Assembly: GCA_017395215.1 (NCBI GenBank)
Contig: JAFPVW010000059.1
Coordinates: 1-32,380 of the forward strand
DNA length: 32,380 nt
Direction of reading: 5' to 3'
DNA from: Prevotella sp.
Lineage (GTDB): Bacteria > Bacteroidota > Bacteroidia > Bacteroidales > Bacteroidaceae
Under the pieces are notes generated by a model. That model was not told where the DNA came from. It made no database searches and worked only from the letters and a program-made list of their open reading frames with translations. Below are positions 30,996 through 32,380 of the stretch, piece by piece (within the stretch, counting starts at the first letter, position 1; every line of letters starts with the position of its first letter). The position numbers and the translations under genes are program-made.

Positions 30996-31759
30996 GGTTT
31001 GAAATAGTATTGTCCGCGCCGGCGGGTGATGGTCCCGTAGTTGATGGCGTGGACAGGACAATGGTGATAGCAGCTGAGACAACACGTGCAGCTGCTATCA
31101 TTTTTCCATTCAGGCGTGTTGTCGAAAACGATATCCCCAACCGGGCAGACCTCGGCGCACAGGCCGCAATGCAGGCACACGTCGGCATCGACGGTGAACT
31201 TCTTGTCGGTTATCATGTAGCGGTTGAAGTAGGCGCCGATGACGTGGGTGAACGTCCACGGCGTCAGTCCCAGCGTCAGTCGGCTGTAGCCCGTCTGCCG
31301 TTCCGTTACCACCTTAATATAAATATCCAGGTCTTTGCGCGCCTGCTCCTTCTTCGCGTGCTCGCGCTCTGGGGTGTCGGTATACATGAAGGGCAGGCAG
31401 ACGTAGCTCTCGGGCATCGTGAGCGACTGGCAGCTCTCGACCGTGATGCCCTTTCCCTCCAGCTGCTCGGTCAGCATTCTGACGGCCAGCCCCGTGCTGT
31501 CGCCGCAGGTGCACAGAATGTAGGTGTAGTGCCCGCTGGCATTGTCAATCTTGAGACGGCTGACGAACTCACGCACGATGCGGGGCGGCTGCCAGCCGTG
31601 AACGGGGAAGCAGAAGCCTATGCGCTCGTCGTCGGCAAGTGTATACTTACACGCCGTCTTCAGCTCGTCGGGAATGAAGAGCAACCTCTCGCCGGTGGCT
31701 TTGGCCAGCTCCTGAGCCGCCCACTTCGTATTGCCCGTACCTGAGAAAAAGAATATCAT
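30992..31759 (-). CDS. EFR1-type flavodoxin/ferredoxin protein (two 4Fe-4S clusters)
   Basis: This 255-residue redox protein has an N-terminal flavodoxin-like domain with the phosphate loop FSGTGNTKW and PVHGWQPPRIVREF. The C-terminal domain has two 4Fe-4S motifs, CLHCGLCAEVCPVGD and CTCCLSCYHHCPVHA, both complete. This is the EFR1 (fused flavodoxin and ferredoxin) arrangement. It probably moves electrons in anaerobic metabolism; the partner is unknown. The LuxR-type regulator gene ends 20 bp upstream on the same strand, so the two may be co-transcribed. Its stop overlaps the DUF3127 stop. Confidence 0.88.
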   Translation of the reverse strand: MIFFFSGTGNTKWAAQELAKATGERLLFIPDELKTACKYTLADDERIGFCFPVHGWQPPRIVREFVSRLKIDNASGHYTYILCTCGDSTGLAVRMLTEQLEGKGITVESCQSLTMPESYVCLPFMYTDTPEREHAKKEQARKDLDIYIKVVTERQTGYSRLTLGLTPWTFTHVIGAYFNRYMITDKKFTVDADVCLHCGLCAEVCPVGDIVFDNTPEWKNDSSCTCCLSCYHHCPVHAINYGTITRRRGQYYFKP

Positions 31760-31779
31760 ACCGTTGGGTTTCCTGGAGT

Positions 31780-32373
31780 CTAAATCTTGTTGATGTCGAC
31801 ATAGCCGTGCATGACGGCATAGATGGTAAGTGCCGAGACCGACTTGAAGCCGAGCTTGTCCATGATGTTCTTCCGATGGGTAATGACCGTTGAGAGGCCA
31901 ATGTTGAGCCGGTCGGCTATCTCTTTGTTGATATACCCTTGGACGATGAGCGACATGACCTCGATTTCGCGGTCGCTGAGCACCTTTCGCTGCAGCACAT
32001 CGGGCATGGGAGGCAGGTTGTGGCCACCGGGGTGTGCATGCTGCTGGAGCATGAGGAGCGAGCGCACCAGCTGCTGTTCGGGCACGTTGATGCAGAGGCT
32101 GTGGAACTCGCTGAGTTGCGAGGTGGTGTCGAGGCTTAGCGTCAGTACGATGGTCTTCTGCCGGCGGGCTGAGAAGAAGGCACGGTTCTCGAGCACGATG
32201 TTCATGGCCGTGAAGTAGTGGAAGTAGTCGTCGGGCTGGCTGGCTTCGAGCTCAGCAAACGAGCCGAAGGTGTCGACCGTCATGATGGGCATGACGTTCA
32301 GCAGCATCTGTTTCAGTCCGATGGCTGCCAGCGTGTTTGGGTCGATAATCGCTACTTTCGGTCTTCTGTTCAT
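31780..32373 (-). CDS. LuxR-type transcription regulator with atypical receiver-like domain
   Basis: This 197-residue protein has a clear C-terminal LuxR helix-turn-helix (about 130-190, LSDREIEVMSLIVQGYINKE, GLSTVITHRKNIMDKLGFKS). The N-terminal about 115 residues look like a response-regulator receiver (VAIIDPNTLAAIGLKQML). The region where the phospho-acceptor Asp should sit (FTAMNIVLENRAFF) has none, so control by phosphorylation is unlikely. The start at 32373 is preceded by GGAG. It is probably in one transcript with the ferredoxin gene downstream. Confidence 0.82.
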   Translation of the reverse strand: MNRRPKVAIIDPNTLAAIGLKQMLLNVMPIMTVDTFGSFAELEASQPDDYFHYFTAMNIVLENRAFFSARRQKTIVLTLSLDTTSQLSEFHSLCINVPEQQLVRSLLMLQQHAHPGGHNLPPMPDVLQRKVLSDREIEVMSLIVQGYINKEIADRLNIGLSTVITHRKNIMDKLGFKSVSALTIYAVMHGYVDINKI

Positions 32374-32380
32374 CTCCTCA

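Overview
The window looks like part of a Prevotella-type genome (order Bacteroidales). The evidence is: repeated Bacteroidetes promoter boxes (TTTG, a 19-20 base spacer, then TAnnTTTG); Bacteroidetes families such as HU-HIG, DUF3127, DUF4835 and a fimbrillin-like lipoprotein; a protein ending in a type IX secretion sorting tail; and a xylan-degrading gene pair. Most genes are GC-rich. The stretch from about 4.1 to 8.7 kb is visibly richer in A/T and carries accessory material.

Layout. 1-2656: the end of a plant-polysaccharide locus, with a 5'-truncated GH8 xylanase followed by a type-B carboxylesterase lipoprotein. 2657-8640: an accessory island with an inverted-repeat element, a PD-(D/E)XK nuclease gene, a small 57-residue peptide gene, a 1,220-residue secreted multidomain protein, a VapBC-like toxin-antitoxin remnant with a toxin cut to 21 codons, and a deleted relic of the same PD-(D/E)XK gene. 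8777-9406: a secreted M15 peptidase. 9498-14667: an apparent six-gene operon with a promoter and a strong terminator. It encodes an AspT/YidE-type antiporter, three subunits of a biotin-dependent sodium-pump decarboxylase (a delta/OadG subunit fused to a lamin-tail domain, a biotin carrier, and beta) and an RsbW/RsbV-like pair. The carboxyltransferase alpha subunit is absent. 14736-17150: a membrane-anchored propeller-LytTR regulator on the minus strand. 17548-18198: an HU-HIG DNA-binding protein behind a hairpin-rich gap. 18395-22133: a surface-protein unit made of a repeat protein with dockerin, a 51-residue peptide and a fimbrillin-like lipoprotein. 22332-22404: tRNA-Phe. 22529-24091: dnaB. 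24131-30421: a minus-strand replication and repair operon (dnaN, DEDDh exonuclease, DUF4835, recN, TPR/trypsin-like protein) with two ATGA stop-start overlaps. 30582-30995: DUF3127. 30992-32373: a flavodoxin/ferredoxin (EFR1-like) protein and a LuxR-type regulator.

The least explained features are these. Two small peptides with the same plan (Lys-rich start, Tyr-x2-Pro, then Leu-Leu and Ser) each sit just downstream of a large secreted protein. An approximately 295-bp inverted-repeat element is built from a GTGACGGAT 9-mer. A 5.5-kb island is bounded by direct copies of the PD-(D/E)XK gene end. Short 7-8 bp tandem repeats lie in the translation-initiation regions of several operon genes. All family names come from reading the translated sequence; no database search was run.
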